Position numbers and translations under genes: made by a program. A DNA stretch of 64,000 nt from Nannocystis exedens (GTDB lineage Bacteria > Myxococcota_A > Polyangia > Nannocystales > Nannocystaceae). Below the pieces are notes generated by a model. It was not told the origin of the DNA and did not search any database. It saw only the letters and a program-made list of their open reading frames with translations. Of this stretch, positions 28,345-37,295 are shown piece after piece (the first letter of the stretch is position 1; every line of letters begins with the position of its first letter). The stretch covers positions 10,626,001 to 10,690,000 of the forward strand of contig NZ_NETK01000001.1 in NCBI RefSeq assembly GCF_002343915.1, written 5' to 3'.

Positions 28345-31017
28345 TCAGCGGCAGGTGCTCGGGATGAAGTAGAGGCCCTTTTCGTTGCCGTACACGATCT
28401 CGGCCTTGCCGTCGCCGTCAGCGTCGCGGGCCGCGACGGCGCGGATGAAGTCCGCGGTGTACGGGGTGCTCGGGGCGAAGTTGCCGGCGCCGTCGTTGAG
28501 GGCGGTCGACAGGGCGCTGCCGCCGGACACGAGGTCGGGCGCGGCGTCGCCGTCGACGTCGGCGAGGAGCACGTCGCCGTACGTGTTGGCGTTGGCGTGC
28601 ATGACGGTCTTGACCGCCGGGGCGAACGCGCCGCCGCCTTGCCCGCGCAGCACGCCGACGCCCGACAGCGTGGCGTCGGGGGCGATGAGGTCGAGGACGC
28701 CGTCAAAATCGACGTCGGCGGACTGGATGTAAATGCTGCGGTTGACGCCCATGTCATGGCTGCCGCTCTCGACGAAGGTGCCGTCGCCCTGGCCGGCGAG
28801 CAGGTCGATCCGGTCGTTCCGCGACACCGCGAGGTCCGGCTTGCCGTCGCCGTTGAGGTCGCGCACGTGCAGATGCATGTAGTAGAGGGGGTCGGTGCGG
28901 ACGGTCGCGCTGGCGAAGCCGCCGGCGCCGTCGTTGAGCATGACGGTGATCCGGTGCGGCTGGTTGTCGGGGTCGTCGGCGAGCGCGAGGTCGAGGTCGC
29001 CGTCGGCGTCGAAGTCGGCGGCCTCGATCATGGCCGGATGGGTGCCCGCCAACTTCGCCTCCGCCGGGCCGAAGGTGCCGCCGCCGAGGCCGCGCAGGAG
29101 GGCGACGCTGGTGAAGTCGATGCTGACGAGGTCGAGCACGCCGTCGCCGTCGAAGTCGCCGGGCACGGCGTCCCGGAGCCACTGGCCGCTGGGATAGGCG
29201 GTGGGGACGAAGGCGCCGTCGCCCTGGTTGAGGAGCACCGTCACGTTGCTCCCGCCGCACGCCACGAGGTCGGTGTCGCCGTCGCCGTCGAGGTCGACGG
29301 CGTCCGGGTTCTCCCCGTTGGTGCCCAGCGCGCCGTAGGCGACGGGGGGCAGGAAGTTGCCGGCGCCGTCGTCGGCCAGCACGCGGACGAAGCCGTAGCC
29401 GGCGGCGATGATGTCGAGCTTGCTGTCGCCGGTGACGTCCTCGAGCAGCACGCCCCAGAAGTCGCCCTCGTCGAGCCGCGTCGGCGTCTCGCCGAACGTG
29501 CCGTCCTCGTGCTGGCGCAGGATGGAGAGGCTGAGGTCGTCGCTGTTGCTGACGACGAGGTCGCGGCGGCCGTCCTCGTCGACGTCGCGGGCGACCAGCG
29601 AAATCGGGCTCTGCCCGGCGTCCCAGGTGCCGCTGTCGAAGAAGTCGCCGACGCCGCTGTTGTGGACGACGTTGATCCAGTGCGAGCCGGGGCTGGCGGT
29701 GATGATGTCGACGTGGCCGTCGTCGTCCATGTCGGCGGCGAAGACCACCACGGTGTCGTCGTAGGTGGCGTCGACCTCGACGGTCTGCGGGACGTCGAAG
29801 CTGCCGCCGCCGAGGTTCCACAGCACCTGCACGGCGGCGTCCTCGCCGCCGTGGCCGAGCGCCAGATCGACGTCGCCGTCGCTGTCGAAGTCGACCGCGA
29901 CCACGGAGCCGGGGTTGTCGCCGGTCGGGAGGACGGCGGAGGTGGGGAAGGTGCCGTCGCCCTTGCCGAACCGCACGACCATGCTGTCGGTGTTGAAGCT
30001 CGGCAGCGCGAGGTCGAGGTCGCCGTCGCCGTCGAGGTCGGCGGCGGCGACGGGCCGGCTGAGGAAGCTGCTTGCGCCCGAGTTGATGCTGCCGGCGATG
30101 GCGAAGGTGCCGTCGCCCTGGTTGCGCAGGAAGACGATGTCGCTCTGGGGGGTGAGCGCGACGATGTCGGCCTTGCCGTCGCCGTCGAAGTCGCCGGTGA
30201 CGACGGCCCTCGGGCTGGTCACGCCGAAGTAGGAGACGGGCGGGGCGAAGCTGCCGTCGCCCTGGTTGCGCAGCACTTGCACGGCCTGGTTCAGGCGGTC
30301 GGCGACGGCGAGATCGGCCTTGCCGTCGCCGTCGAAGTCGGCGCTGGCGAGCGACCAGGGCGAGAGGACCATCGGCCCGGTGGGGGTGACGACGGGCGGC
30401 GCGAAGGCGGTGCCGCCGAGGCCGCCCAGCACGGCCACGCTGGTCTGCGAGGGGAGCAAATTGGACTTGCCGAGGCCGACGACGAGCTCCTCGCGGGCGT
30501 CGCCGTCGAGGTCGACCGAGAGCAGCGGGCCGGCGTAGCCGGGGAGCTTGAGGTTCGGCAGCGCGTCCTGCCAGAAGCAGTCGAGCTGGTGCGGATCGTC
30601 GAGGTCGGGCCCGCCGCCGTCGGTGTCTCCCGCGGTCGTGCTCGTGTCGTCGGGGGTGGTGGTGTCGCCGAGGGTGGTGGTGGTGCCGTCGGTCGAGGTC
30701 GTGGTGGTGGTTTCGCCGTCCGTGGTGGTCGTGTCGACGGGCTGGGTGTCGGTCGCGCCCTCGGTCGTCGTGGTGGTCTCCGGGGCGTCGGTGGTCTCCG
30801 GGGCGTCGGTGGTCGCGGGCGCGTCGGTCGTGGTCGGAGACGGTTCGTCGGAGGTCGACGTCGGCGTGCCGGTGGTCGGGTTCGGCTCGTCGCTGGTGTC
30901 GCCGGTGGGATCGCCGGTGCTCGACGTCCCGTCCGTCGAGGCGGGGATGTCGGCCGGACAGGCGGTGAGCCCGAGCGAGGTTACGATGAGGGTGACGGTC
31001 TTGGTGAGGGCGTGCAT
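28345..31017 (-). CDS. FG-GAP/VCBS repeat lipoprotein with long Thr-rich linker
   Basis: The 890-residue protein starts with a signal ending GLTAC (lipobox) and a linker of about 110 residues rich in Thr, Ser, Asp and Glu. The rest is a string of about fourteen FG-GAP repeats with Ca-binding loops such as DFDGDGKAD, DLDGDGDLD, DFDSDGDVD, DMDDDGHVD and DADGDGKAE, enough for two seven-bladed propellers. No catalytic motif is seen. These are usually surface-exposed calcium-dependent binding proteins. It differs from the paralogue at 20882-23236 in lacking the cysteine-rich block and the Ig-like end. Confidence 0.85.
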   Translation of the reverse strand: MHALTKTVTLIVTSLGLTACPADIPASTDGTSSTGDPTGDTSDEPNPTTGTPTSTSDEPSPTTTDAPATTDAPETTDAPETTTTTEGATDTQPVDTTTTDGETTTTTSTDGTTTTLGDTTTPDDTSTTAGDTDGGGPDLDDPHQLDCFWQDALPNLKLPGYAGPLLSVDLDGDAREELVVGLGKSNLLPSQTSVAVLGGLGGTAFAPPVVTPTGPMVLSPWSLASADFDGDGKADLAVADRLNQAVQVLRNQGDGSFAPPVSYFGVTSPRAVVTGDFDGDGKADIVALTPQSDIVFLRNQGDGTFAIAGSINSGASSFLSRPVAAADLDGDGDLDLALPSFNTDSMVVRFGKGDGTFPTSAVLPTGDNPGSVVAVDFDSDGDVDLALGHGGEDAAVQVLWNLGGGSFDVPQTVEVDATYDDTVVVFAADMDDDGHVDIITASPGSHWINVVHNSGVGDFFDSGTWDAGQSPISLVARDVDEDGRRDLVVSNSDDLSLSILRQHEDGTFGETPTRLDEGDFWGVLLEDVTGDSKLDIIAAGYGFVRVLADDGAGNFLPPVAYGALGTNGENPDAVDLDGDGDTDLVACGGSNVTVLLNQGDGAFVPTAYPSGQWLRDAVPGDFDGDGVLDLVSIDFTSVALLRGLGGGTFGPAEAKLAGTHPAMIEAADFDADGDLDLALADDPDNQPHRITVMLNDGAGGFASATVRTDPLYYMHLHVRDLNGDGKPDLAVSRNDRIDLLAGQGDGTFVESGSHDMGVNRSIYIQSADVDFDGVLDLIAPDATLSGVGVLRGQGGGAFAPAVKTVMHANANTYGDVLLADVDGDAAPDLVSGGSALSTALNDGAGNFAPSTPYTADFIRAVAARDADGDGKAEIVYGNEKGLYFIPSTCR

Positions 31018-31246
31018 GCGATGTCGTCTCGCCGGGAGGTCGAGGAGAGGCCGCGGAACGGCGTCCGGAGCGGGGGACGGGCCGGTCGGCGATCGGTCAG
31101 TGGTGGTCGTCGGGGATTCAATTTCCCGCGGCGAAGAAAATCTTTGACGGTCGCGTTCCGCGCTCGCGCAGTTCTGCTCGCGGGGCATCCGGTCGCAGCC
31201 CGCGAGGGGCAGGCGCGGCGCGCCGCGAGTCGGCTACTCTCTACCA

Positions 31247-31996
31247 ATGGCCGACGCCGCGTTCCTCACCGCCGAGTGGCGCGACCTCGTGATGTTGAAC
31301 TTCGCCGTCGACCCGGCCGTGCTCGCGCCGCACGTGCCGCCGGGCACCGAGCTCGACCTGTTCGCCGGCGAGGCCTACGTCAGCCTGGTCGGGTTCATGT
31401 TCCTGCGCACGCGCCTGCTCGGCTGCCCGATCCCGTGGCACCGGAACTTCGAGGAGCTCAACCTCCGGTTCTACGTCCGTCGCCGCGGACGCGACGACGA
31501 GCCCCACGTCGGCCCCGACGGGTACAAGCGCGGGGTCGCGTTCCTCAAGGAGATCGTGCCGCGGGCGGCGGTGGCGATGGTGGCGCGGCGGCTGTACGGC
31601 GAGCGCTACGAGGCCTGGCCGATGAGACATACCCGGACGGCGGCCGCGGCCGAGGCGGCGGGCCGGGTCGGCTACGGGGTGCGCGTGGGCGGTCGCTGGC
31701 ACGCGCTGAGCCTCGGGTACCGCGGCGAGCCGGCGGCGCTCGTGCCCGGGTCGGAGGCGGAGTTCATCGCCGAGCACTACTGGGGCTACGTCGCCGGGCC
31801 CGGGCGCCCGACCGTCGAGTACCGCGTCGAGCACCCGCCCTGGCGAGCCTGGGCCGGCCTCGAGCCGCAGCTCGACCTCGACGTGGCCGCGCTCTACGGC
31901 CGCGAGCTCGCGCCCGCCCTGGCCGCGGCGCCGCGCTCGGCGTTCCTCGCCGAGGGCTCGCCGGTGACCGTGTACCACGGGCGCCGCCTGGCCTGA
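31247..31996 (+). CDS. DUF2071 (YqjF-like) protein
   Basis: The 249-residue protein matches the DUF2071 family along its length: LTAEWRDLVMLNFAVDPAVLAPHVPPGTELDLF at the N-terminus, then SLVGFMF, HRNFEELNLRFYVRR and GVAFLKEIVPR. Family members share the acetoacetate-decarboxylase-like fold, but their activity is unknown. No signal peptide, so cytoplasmic. It is single and divergent from the FG-GAP gene, sharing 229 bp. A three-core 14-bp palindrome lies about 130 bp after its stop. Confidence 0.85.
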   Translation: MADAAFLTAEWRDLVMLNFAVDPAVLAPHVPPGTELDLFAGEAYVSLVGFMFLRTRLLGCPIPWHRNFEELNLRFYVRRRGRDDEPHVGPDGYKRGVAFLKEIVPRAAVAMVARRLYGERYEAWPMRHTRTAAAAEAAGRVGYGVRVGGRWHALSLGYRGEPAALVPGSEAEFIAEHYWGYVAGPGRPTVEYRVEHPPWRAWAGLEPQLDLDVAALYGRELAPALAAAPRSAFLAEGSPVTVYHGRRLA

Positions 31997-32367
31997 GCGC
32001 GCCCGTGCGGCGGCGCGGCGGCGCGGCGAACCGTGACCTCCACGAGGTCGCGCAGGACGTGCAGACGAGGACCGCCGGGCGACAGGTCGCGGCGCCGCGC
32101 GGGCGGGGCGAGGGCGAAGCGCGCATGGTTTTTCAGACATGTCCTTGGGGACATTCAAAGGCGGTGTGCGGTGATCGAGAGGGTCCTCGACAGGCTCGCG
32201 GGAGAGGCCCGCGAATGAGGCGCGGTTCGGGACGTTATCGCCGACGCCGCCGGTGAAGGAGGTCACACGCCGCGGGCCGCGGAGGGTCGCAGGAGCGCGC
32301 GGAGCGGTCTGCGAGGCAAAAACGACGGCGGTGCAATTGACGGGCGGTCGAGTGGCACTCCTCCGGC
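31997..32367. other. Intergenic region with palindrome array
   Basis: The 371 bp between the DUF2071 and serine protease genes contain the three-core array at 32124-32156 and no other recognisable feature or gene. Confidence 0.5.
32124..32156. repeat. 14-bp-period palindrome array, 3 cores
   Basis: CATG at 32124 and 32138 and CATT at 32152 are 14 nt apart; the second pair reads CATGTCC-TTGG-GGACATT, a hairpin with a 4-nt loop. Confidence 0.75.
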
Positions 32368-33639
32368 ATGCATCGCAGCCCAGTCCCTGCCTCCACGATT
32401 TCGACCCGCACTCGTCGCGTATCCGCGTCCCGCCTCGCCTGTGCCCTGAGCGCCTTGCTGCTGCCCGCTGCGGCCTGCGACGCGGCGCCGGAGGCCGGCG
32501 AGGAGACCCAGGCCGCCGAGGGTTCGGAGCTCGGCGTCGCGCCCGAGCTGCAGTTCCGGGCGCCGATCGAGCTGGTCACGCTGCCGGACGACTACGAGTT
32601 CCACCCGACGATCGTCGACGAGGATCCGCAGCACCGGCTGGCCAGCCGCGACCCGCTGCTGTCGCAGTACGAGGCCGGCGAGGGCGGCAAGTTCGGCGTC
32701 GTCTACGTCGATTACGAGGAGAGCGCGGAGTACATCGCCACCTATGATGCGGCGGCGGTGCACGCGGCGGCCGAGGAGCTGCAGGCCCTCGGGTTCGGCG
32801 ACGCCAGCCCGGGCGAGGACGACGAGGTCGAGGGGATCGTGACGCCGCGCGGGTGGTCGCACGACGTCGACAACCGGATCTCGCTCGAGGGCATCTCGCT
32901 CACGCACTCGACGTTCCGCCGGGTCGGCAAGGTCGGCGGCGGCTGCACCGGCGCGCTGTTCGGCAACCGCCTGGTGCTGACCGCGGCGCACTGCATCTTC
33001 GACGACGCCGGCAACTACAGCGCCAACCACACCTTCCGGGCCCGCCGCAACGGCGCCGAGCTGCCCTACGGCACGGTGACGTCGCAGGGCGCGGTGTATC
33101 CGATCTCGTACCTCAACGACGGCTGCAACACCAGCTACACCGCGTCGTGCGTGAAGAACGACTGGGCGATCCTGATCCTGCCGGCGAACCCGTGGGCGAG
33201 CAGCCCGAACGGCGCGCCGGGGTACTTCGGCGTGTACTGGGCCGGCGACGCGACGGTCGCGACCTGGGCGACCAGCAACGTCGGCTACCCCGCCTGCGAC
33301 GACTCGCTGGCGCCGTCGCCCTGCACGAGCAACATCGCCTACGCCGACCTGACCTGCGCCGGCGTCGCCCCGGCGGTGTCGGATCCGGACTCGCGGTGGC
33401 CGCTCTACGGCACCAACGGCAAGCTGCGCACCGGCTGCGACTCGAGCGCGGGCCACAGCGGCGGCCCGATCTACAGCAACAGCCCCGGCGTGAACGGGCC
33501 GTACATCATCGGCAACACCGTGTGGAACCAGTGCAACTCGAGCACCTGCGCGGCGAACACGGACTACTCGTCGGCGGGGATCCGGATCTCGCAGACCCTG
33601 GCCGAGTACATGATGAACCTGCGGGCGACGTACCCCTGA
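32368..33639 (+). CDS. Secreted trypsin/V8-like serine protease
   Basis: The 423-residue protein has a signal peptide (residues about 20-40, ending LPAAAC) and a probable propeptide to about residue 180. The chymotrypsin-fold domain carries GGGCTGALFGNRLVLTAAHC (His), KNDWAILIL (Asp) and GCDSSAGHSGGPIY (Ser). Extra cysteine pairs (CNTSYTASC, CNSSTC) suggest disulfides and an extracellular location. A short CATG palindrome lies about 210 bp upstream. Substrate preference cannot be read from sequence; predatory or scavenging proteolysis is inferred. Confidence 0.88.
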   Translation: MHRSPVPASTISTRTRRVSASRLACALSALLLPAAACDAAPEAGEETQAAEGSELGVAPELQFRAPIELVTLPDDYEFHPTIVDEDPQHRLASRDPLLSQYEAGEGGKFGVVYVDYEESAEYIATYDAAAVHAAAEELQALGFGDASPGEDDEVEGIVTPRGWSHDVDNRISLEGISLTHSTFRRVGKVGGGCTGALFGNRLVLTAAHCIFDDAGNYSANHTFRARRNGAELPYGTVTSQGAVYPISYLNDGCNTSYTASCVKNDWAILILPANPWASSPNGAPGYFGVYWAGDATVATWATSNVGYPACDDSLAPSPCTSNIAYADLTCAGVAPAVSDPDSRWPLYGTNGKLRTGCDSSAGHSGGPIYSNSPGVNGPYIIGNTVWNQCNSSTCAANTDYSSAGIRISQTLAEYMMNLRATYP

Positions 33640-33707
33640 GCCCGGCAGCAGGCCCGCGTTCGCGAGCTCGCGCGAGCCTGCGCGGGATGGGCTAGGCTCG
33701 AGCGGCC

Positions 33708-35060
33708 ATGGAAGGCATCCTACCCGCCGACTCTCCTCCCGCGCCGGCTCGCCGGTTCGCGCTCCTGCTCGTGCTCCTCGCCGCCGCCTGCGGCTCGGAC
33801 ACGAGCGCCGGCACCGAGCAGACCGCGACCACCGACGCGACGAGCACCTCCGGCGCGGTCGCGACGACCGGGACCGAGGCCGGGACGACCGACGCGCCGA
33901 CGAGCCGCACGACCGGCGATCCTCCGACGACGTCGACGACGTCGACGACGGGGACCACCGGCGCGCTGTCGGACACGGGCGAGCCCGCGACCACCGACGG
34001 CACGGGCGAGGCCGGGAGCACGGGCGAGGCCGGGAGCACGGGCGAGCCGGCGTCGACCGGCGACGAGCCGCCGGTCGATCCGTGCGCGCACCAGGACGAC
34101 GCCCCGCCGGCCGTGGACGCGCCGAAGGCGATCAACGACGACCCGGCGTTCATCCAGGTCTACGTCAACAACATCGAGAACCTGAAGATCCAGGGCGAGC
34201 AGTGCCCGGGCGACTGGACCGACCTCATCGCGTACATGAAGTCGATCGAGCCGAGCCCGGACCTGTTCCTGGTCCAGCAGATCTCGGACGCCGCGCAGCT
34301 CGACACGCTGGTCCAGCGCATGACCGACGAGCTGCCCGGGATCTTCGAGGGCATCATCGCCGACGCCGACCCGTGGACGCAGCTGTCGCCGTGCGGCAAG
34401 GAGAAGGAGAAGCAGACCAACGCGATCATCATCCGCCAGGGTCGCTTCGCCAAGGCCTCAGAGAAGCACGTGTGGCAGTCGTGGGTCAACAAGGACGGCG
34501 AGTGCGTGCGCAACCACCAGGCGCGCACCCGCAACGTGATGATCAAGCTGCACGACAAGATCGCCGACAAGGACGTGACCGTCGCCTCGCTGCACTGGGC
34601 GACCGCGCAGGGCGAGGGGCCCGATCCGGCCTGCGCGAAGCAGAACGTGCTCGAGGCCGACGCGAAGCTGCACAAGAAGGAGTTCGGCGGCGACCTGCTG
34701 ATCTTCGGCGGCGACTTCAACGAGCCCGACCGCAAGGACAACGACGACTGGCGCCCGTGGTACGCCGAGGCCAACGGCGAGGTCGGCGGCGCGCTCAATT
34801 ACCGCGACCCGATCTTCCGCGCGTGCAAGTCCGGCGGCGGCCTGCAGGCCTGCCTCGACGACAACTGGACGATCGGCGGCGAGCGCCGGATCGACATGCT
34901 GTTCGGCCAGGACGGCCACGGCTGCCGCGCCCGCTCCCGCCGCGCCCACACGATCACGTACGCCGAGGCCGAGGCCGCGGCGAAGCAGCTCACGGGCGAC
35001 ACCGACCCGGAGCTGAACTATTCCGAGCACCGCGGGATCCGGGCGGAATTCTATTATTGA
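33708..35060 (+). CDS. Endonuclease/exonuclease/phosphatase-family lipoprotein
   Basis: The 450-residue product has a signal ending LLAAAC and a Thr/Ser/Gly/Glu-rich linker of about 95 residues containing EAGSTG repeats. The C-terminal 320 residues are an EEP (DNase I-like) fold: FIQVYVNNIENLK, LFLVQQI, TVASLHWA, LLIFGGDFNEPD, ERRIDMLF and NYSEHRGIRAEF supply the metal-binding Asn/Glu, catalytic His-Asp pair and final Ser-Glu-His. It is therefore a likely surface-anchored nuclease or phosphodiesterase. Its 3' end lies in a tandem duplication (35021-35209) shared with the convergent lipoprotein gene. Confidence 0.85.
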   Translation: MEGILPADSPPAPARRFALLLVLLAAACGSDTSAGTEQTATTDATSTSGAVATTGTEAGTTDAPTSRTTGDPPTTSTTSTTGTTGALSDTGEPATTDGTGEAGSTGEAGSTGEPASTGDEPPVDPCAHQDDAPPAVDAPKAINDDPAFIQVYVNNIENLKIQGEQCPGDWTDLIAYMKSIEPSPDLFLVQQISDAAQLDTLVQRMTDELPGIFEGIIADADPWTQLSPCGKEKEKQTNAIIIRQGRFAKASEKHVWQSWVNKDGECVRNHQARTRNVMIKLHDKIADKDVTVASLHWATAQGEGPDPACAKQNVLEADAKLHKKEFGGDLLIFGGDFNEPDRKDNDDWRPWYAEANGEVGGALNYRDPIFRACKSGGGLQACLDDNWTIGGERRIDMLFGQDGHGCRARSRRAHTITYAEAEAAAKQLTGDTDPELNYSEHRGIRAEFYY

Positions 35061-35209
35061 GACCGCGGCCCCGGCCGGATCGCGTCAGCCGCACGCCCAA
35101 GGCTGCGCGCAGGACACTTCCGAGCACGGGATCCGGGCGGAGTTCTATTATCGAGACCGCGGCCCGCCGAATCGCGTCAGCCGCACGTCCGGGGCTGCGT
35201 GCACAGCAC
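35021..35209. repeat. Tandem duplication spanning the ends of two convergent genes
   Basis: 35021-35117 and 35118-35209 are near-identical adjacent copies. Each includes the end of the nuclease gene (TATTCCGAGCAC-like to GAATTCTATTATTGA in copy 1, stop changed to TCGA in copy 2) and the reverse-strand end of the lipoprotein gene. Copy 1 keeps a vestige on the minus strand reading SCAQPWACG plus stop, against CTQPRTCG plus stop in the living copy. Confidence 0.85.
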
Positions 35210-35839
35210 CTCGGCCTCGTTCGCCTGCACGGCGGACAGGTGGTCTTTGCAGGCGCACACCCGCTGGCAGCACAGGTCGCCGGTGAGGGTGATCGGGGCG
35301 CAGCGAAGCCCGTCCGCGCAGCCGGGCACGGCCGGGCAATCGTCGTCGGTCTCGCAGGCCCGGGTGCAGCGCGCGTTGGCCTCGATGAACGCGGGCGACA
35401 GGTTGCACAGGCCGTTCCCGGCGCACACCGAGCCCTCGGCCTCGTCGGCGCACTCGACGTCGGTCATGCAGGCGAGCGGGGCGCCGTCGCTCACGAGCAG
35501 GCAGATCCCGCCGTCGCAGGCCGGCTGCGGGACGATCACCGTCCGCTGAAGGTCGGGCTCGGCGCCGACGAGCTCGCAGAACGAGCCGTAGGCGCCGGCC
35601 CCCGCGGTGGTGCTCGCGCCGGTCTCGTCGCTGGTGGCGGTCGTGCCGCCGGTGGTGGTCGTGGTCGGGTCCTGGGCCACGGTGGTGACGCTCATGCCCG
35701 TCTCGGGGCCGGTGACGCTGGCCGAATCGCTGCTCGTGCGCTCGGGGAGCGTCTCGCCGACGAAGTCCGGCGGGAGCGGGCAGGCGGCGGCCGTCAGCGC
35801 GAACGCGAGGAGCAGCGGGCGAGGCGGGGGCGAGCGCAC
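35177..35839 (-). CDS. Cysteine-rich lipoprotein of sigma module A
   Basis: The 220-residue protein starts at a GTG with GGAGG 6 nt upstream, and its start is 2 nt after the stop of the membrane-tethered sigma gene, so translation is coupled. The signal ends in LTAAAC; a Ser/Thr linker follows, then about 19 cysteines (CELVGAEPDL, CDGGICLLV, CMTDVECADEAEGSVC, CCQRVCAC). No enzymatic motif. Modules B and C have cysteine-rich lipoproteins at the same position without sequence identity to this one, which suggests a shared role as the extracytoplasmic partner or target of the sigma factor (inference). Confidence 0.8.
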   Translation of the reverse strand: MRSPPPRPLLLAFALTAAACPLPPDFVGETLPERTSSDSASVTGPETGMSVTTVAQDPTTTTTGGTTATSDETGASTTAGAGAYGSFCELVGAEPDLQRTVIVPQPACDGGICLLVSDGAPLACMTDVECADEAEGSVCAGNGLCNLSPAFIEANARCTRACETDDDCPAVPGCADGLRCAPITLTGDLCCQRVCACKDHLSAVQANEAEVLCTQPRTCG

Positions 35840-35841
35840 GT

Positions 35842-37261
35842 TCAACCTCCTGCCGCCGCGGGACAGAGCCCCCGGGCCTTGCGCGCCGCGGCCGAGCCGG
35901 GGCGTTCGCCGTCGATCCGGGCGATCTCGGCGCGGGCCGCTTCGACCTGCCCGAGCGAGCAGAGCGCGGTGACGAGCGAGAGCCGGCGCTCCTCGACCAG
36001 GGCGCCGGCCGGGAACTCGAGCGCGTGCCGCTGCAGCAGCGCGTGGGCGCGCGACCAGGCGCCGGCGCTCAGGGCGGCGCGGGCGTCGGCCATCAGGCTG
36101 GACTCGCGGCGCAGGACGTCGAGGTCGAGCGGGGCCTGTGTGCGGGCGGAGGCGGGCGGCGATTCGTTGGATGACCTTTCGGACATGACCTTGGGGACAT
36201 TGATAGGAGCCCCGGCGGGCGGGCGGGACGCGAGCGGCGGCGCCTGGCTGGCGCGGGCGGCCGCGGCGGCGAGGCGGGCGAAGGCCTCCGAGGGGGGGCG
36301 GCGGGCGCGGCTCCGGCGGCTTCGGTCGGAGGCGGCGCTGCGGGAAGGCCGTCGTGCGTGCTGCGGGCCGCGGCCGCGACGGGGCCGCGGGGGTCGCGGG
36401 GGCGTCGCTCACGGCAGGGCGGGCGGCGACGAGCACCGCGCCGACGAGCCCGACGACCGCGACCCCGAGCGCGTGCCCGCCGGCGGTGGTGCCGGACCAG
36501 GCGGCGAGCGGTTCGACCCGCGCCGCGCCGCCGCTCCAGGCCGAGGTCTGGGCCGGCGCGGCGCCGCCGGACGCGGCCGCGGCCTCGCCGGCCCCGGCCA
36601 GCCCGGCCCCCGCGACCAGCGCGAGCCACACGCGCTGACGCGCGGCCGCGTGCGGCTCGCCGGCCCGCCGCGCGCGGCTCAGCAGCAGCGCGCGCTCGTC
36701 GAGCGCGGCCTCGCCGGTGGCCCGGCGCTCGCGCAGGCGGACGCGCGCGAAGGTGCGGTCGAACTCCTGCCGGGCCGCCCGCAGCCGCGAATACACCGTG
36801 TTCTCCTTGACCTCGAGGGCGCGGGCGATCTCCGGCGCCGTCATCTGTTCGAGCTCGGCGAGCAGGAAGACCGCGCGTTTGTCCTCGTCGAGCTGGCCGA
36901 GGAAGCGCTCGAGCAGCTCGGCGGCCTCGCGCTCGGCGACCGCGACGGCGCCGTCGAGCGCGCGGGGGGCCTCGTCGGCGAACGCCTGGGCCAGGCGGTT
37001 CTGCCGTCCGACGCTTCGCCGCTGCCGCCAGGCGATCCGGCGGGCGATGCCGTACAGCCAGCCGCGCACCGAGGTGATCGGCGCGTCGGGGCGGCGCAGG
37101 ACGACGAGGAAGACCTCCTGGACCGCGTCCTCGACGGCCGCCGGCGGCACGCCGAGGCGCCGCAAATTGCGGTACACGAAGCCGAAGTGCTCGCGGAACA
37201 GCGCCTCGAACGAGGCGGGCGTGTCCGCGCGGAGCTCGGGCTCGAGGGGCTGCAGCTGCAT
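35842..37261 (-). CDS. ECF sigma factor with C-terminal membrane anchor and helical domain, apparently frameshifted (module A)
   Basis: From ATG 37261 the protein reads ECF region 2 (FVYRNLRRLGVPPAAVEDAVQEVFLVVLRR, GWLYGIARRIAWRQRR) and region 4 (VFLLAELEQMTAPEIARALEVKENTVYSRLRAAR), then a helix LGVAVVGLVGAVLVAA near residue 285. After a Pro-rich linker the codon bias changes frame at a run of seven G (36292-36298). The new frame reads PPSEAFARLAAAAARAS, the array-encoded NVPKVMSE, then the conserved C-terminal helical repeat LMADARAALSAGAWSRAHALLQRHALEFPAGALVEERR to 35842. One G fewer gives an intact protein of about 470 residues like that of module B. The original frame stays open but is Arg-rich and unnatural. 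Confidence 0.75.
36170..36203. repeat. 14-bp-period palindrome array inside the sigma linker, 3 cores
   Basis: GATG at 36170, CATG at 36184 and CATT at 36198, 14 nt apart, within the linker between the membrane helix and the C-terminal domain of module A's sigma protein. Confidence 0.75.
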
Positions 37262-37295
37262 GTGGTCGCGGTATCTCCGGCCGGCGACGGATCCG

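Noticed and set aside
28180..32256. 1358-codon plus-strand frame opposite the FG-GAP lipoprotein
   Set aside because: It is the complement of the acidic repeat sequence (Val/Asp/Glu/Ala strings) and has no signal or domain.
35177..36300. Continuation of the module A sigma frame through to the lipoprotein, suggesting one 694-residue fusion
   Set aside because: Between about 36300 and 35840 that frame is Arg-rich and unnatural, while another frame encodes the conserved helical domain and the lipoprotein has its own GTG, GGAGG and signal peptide.
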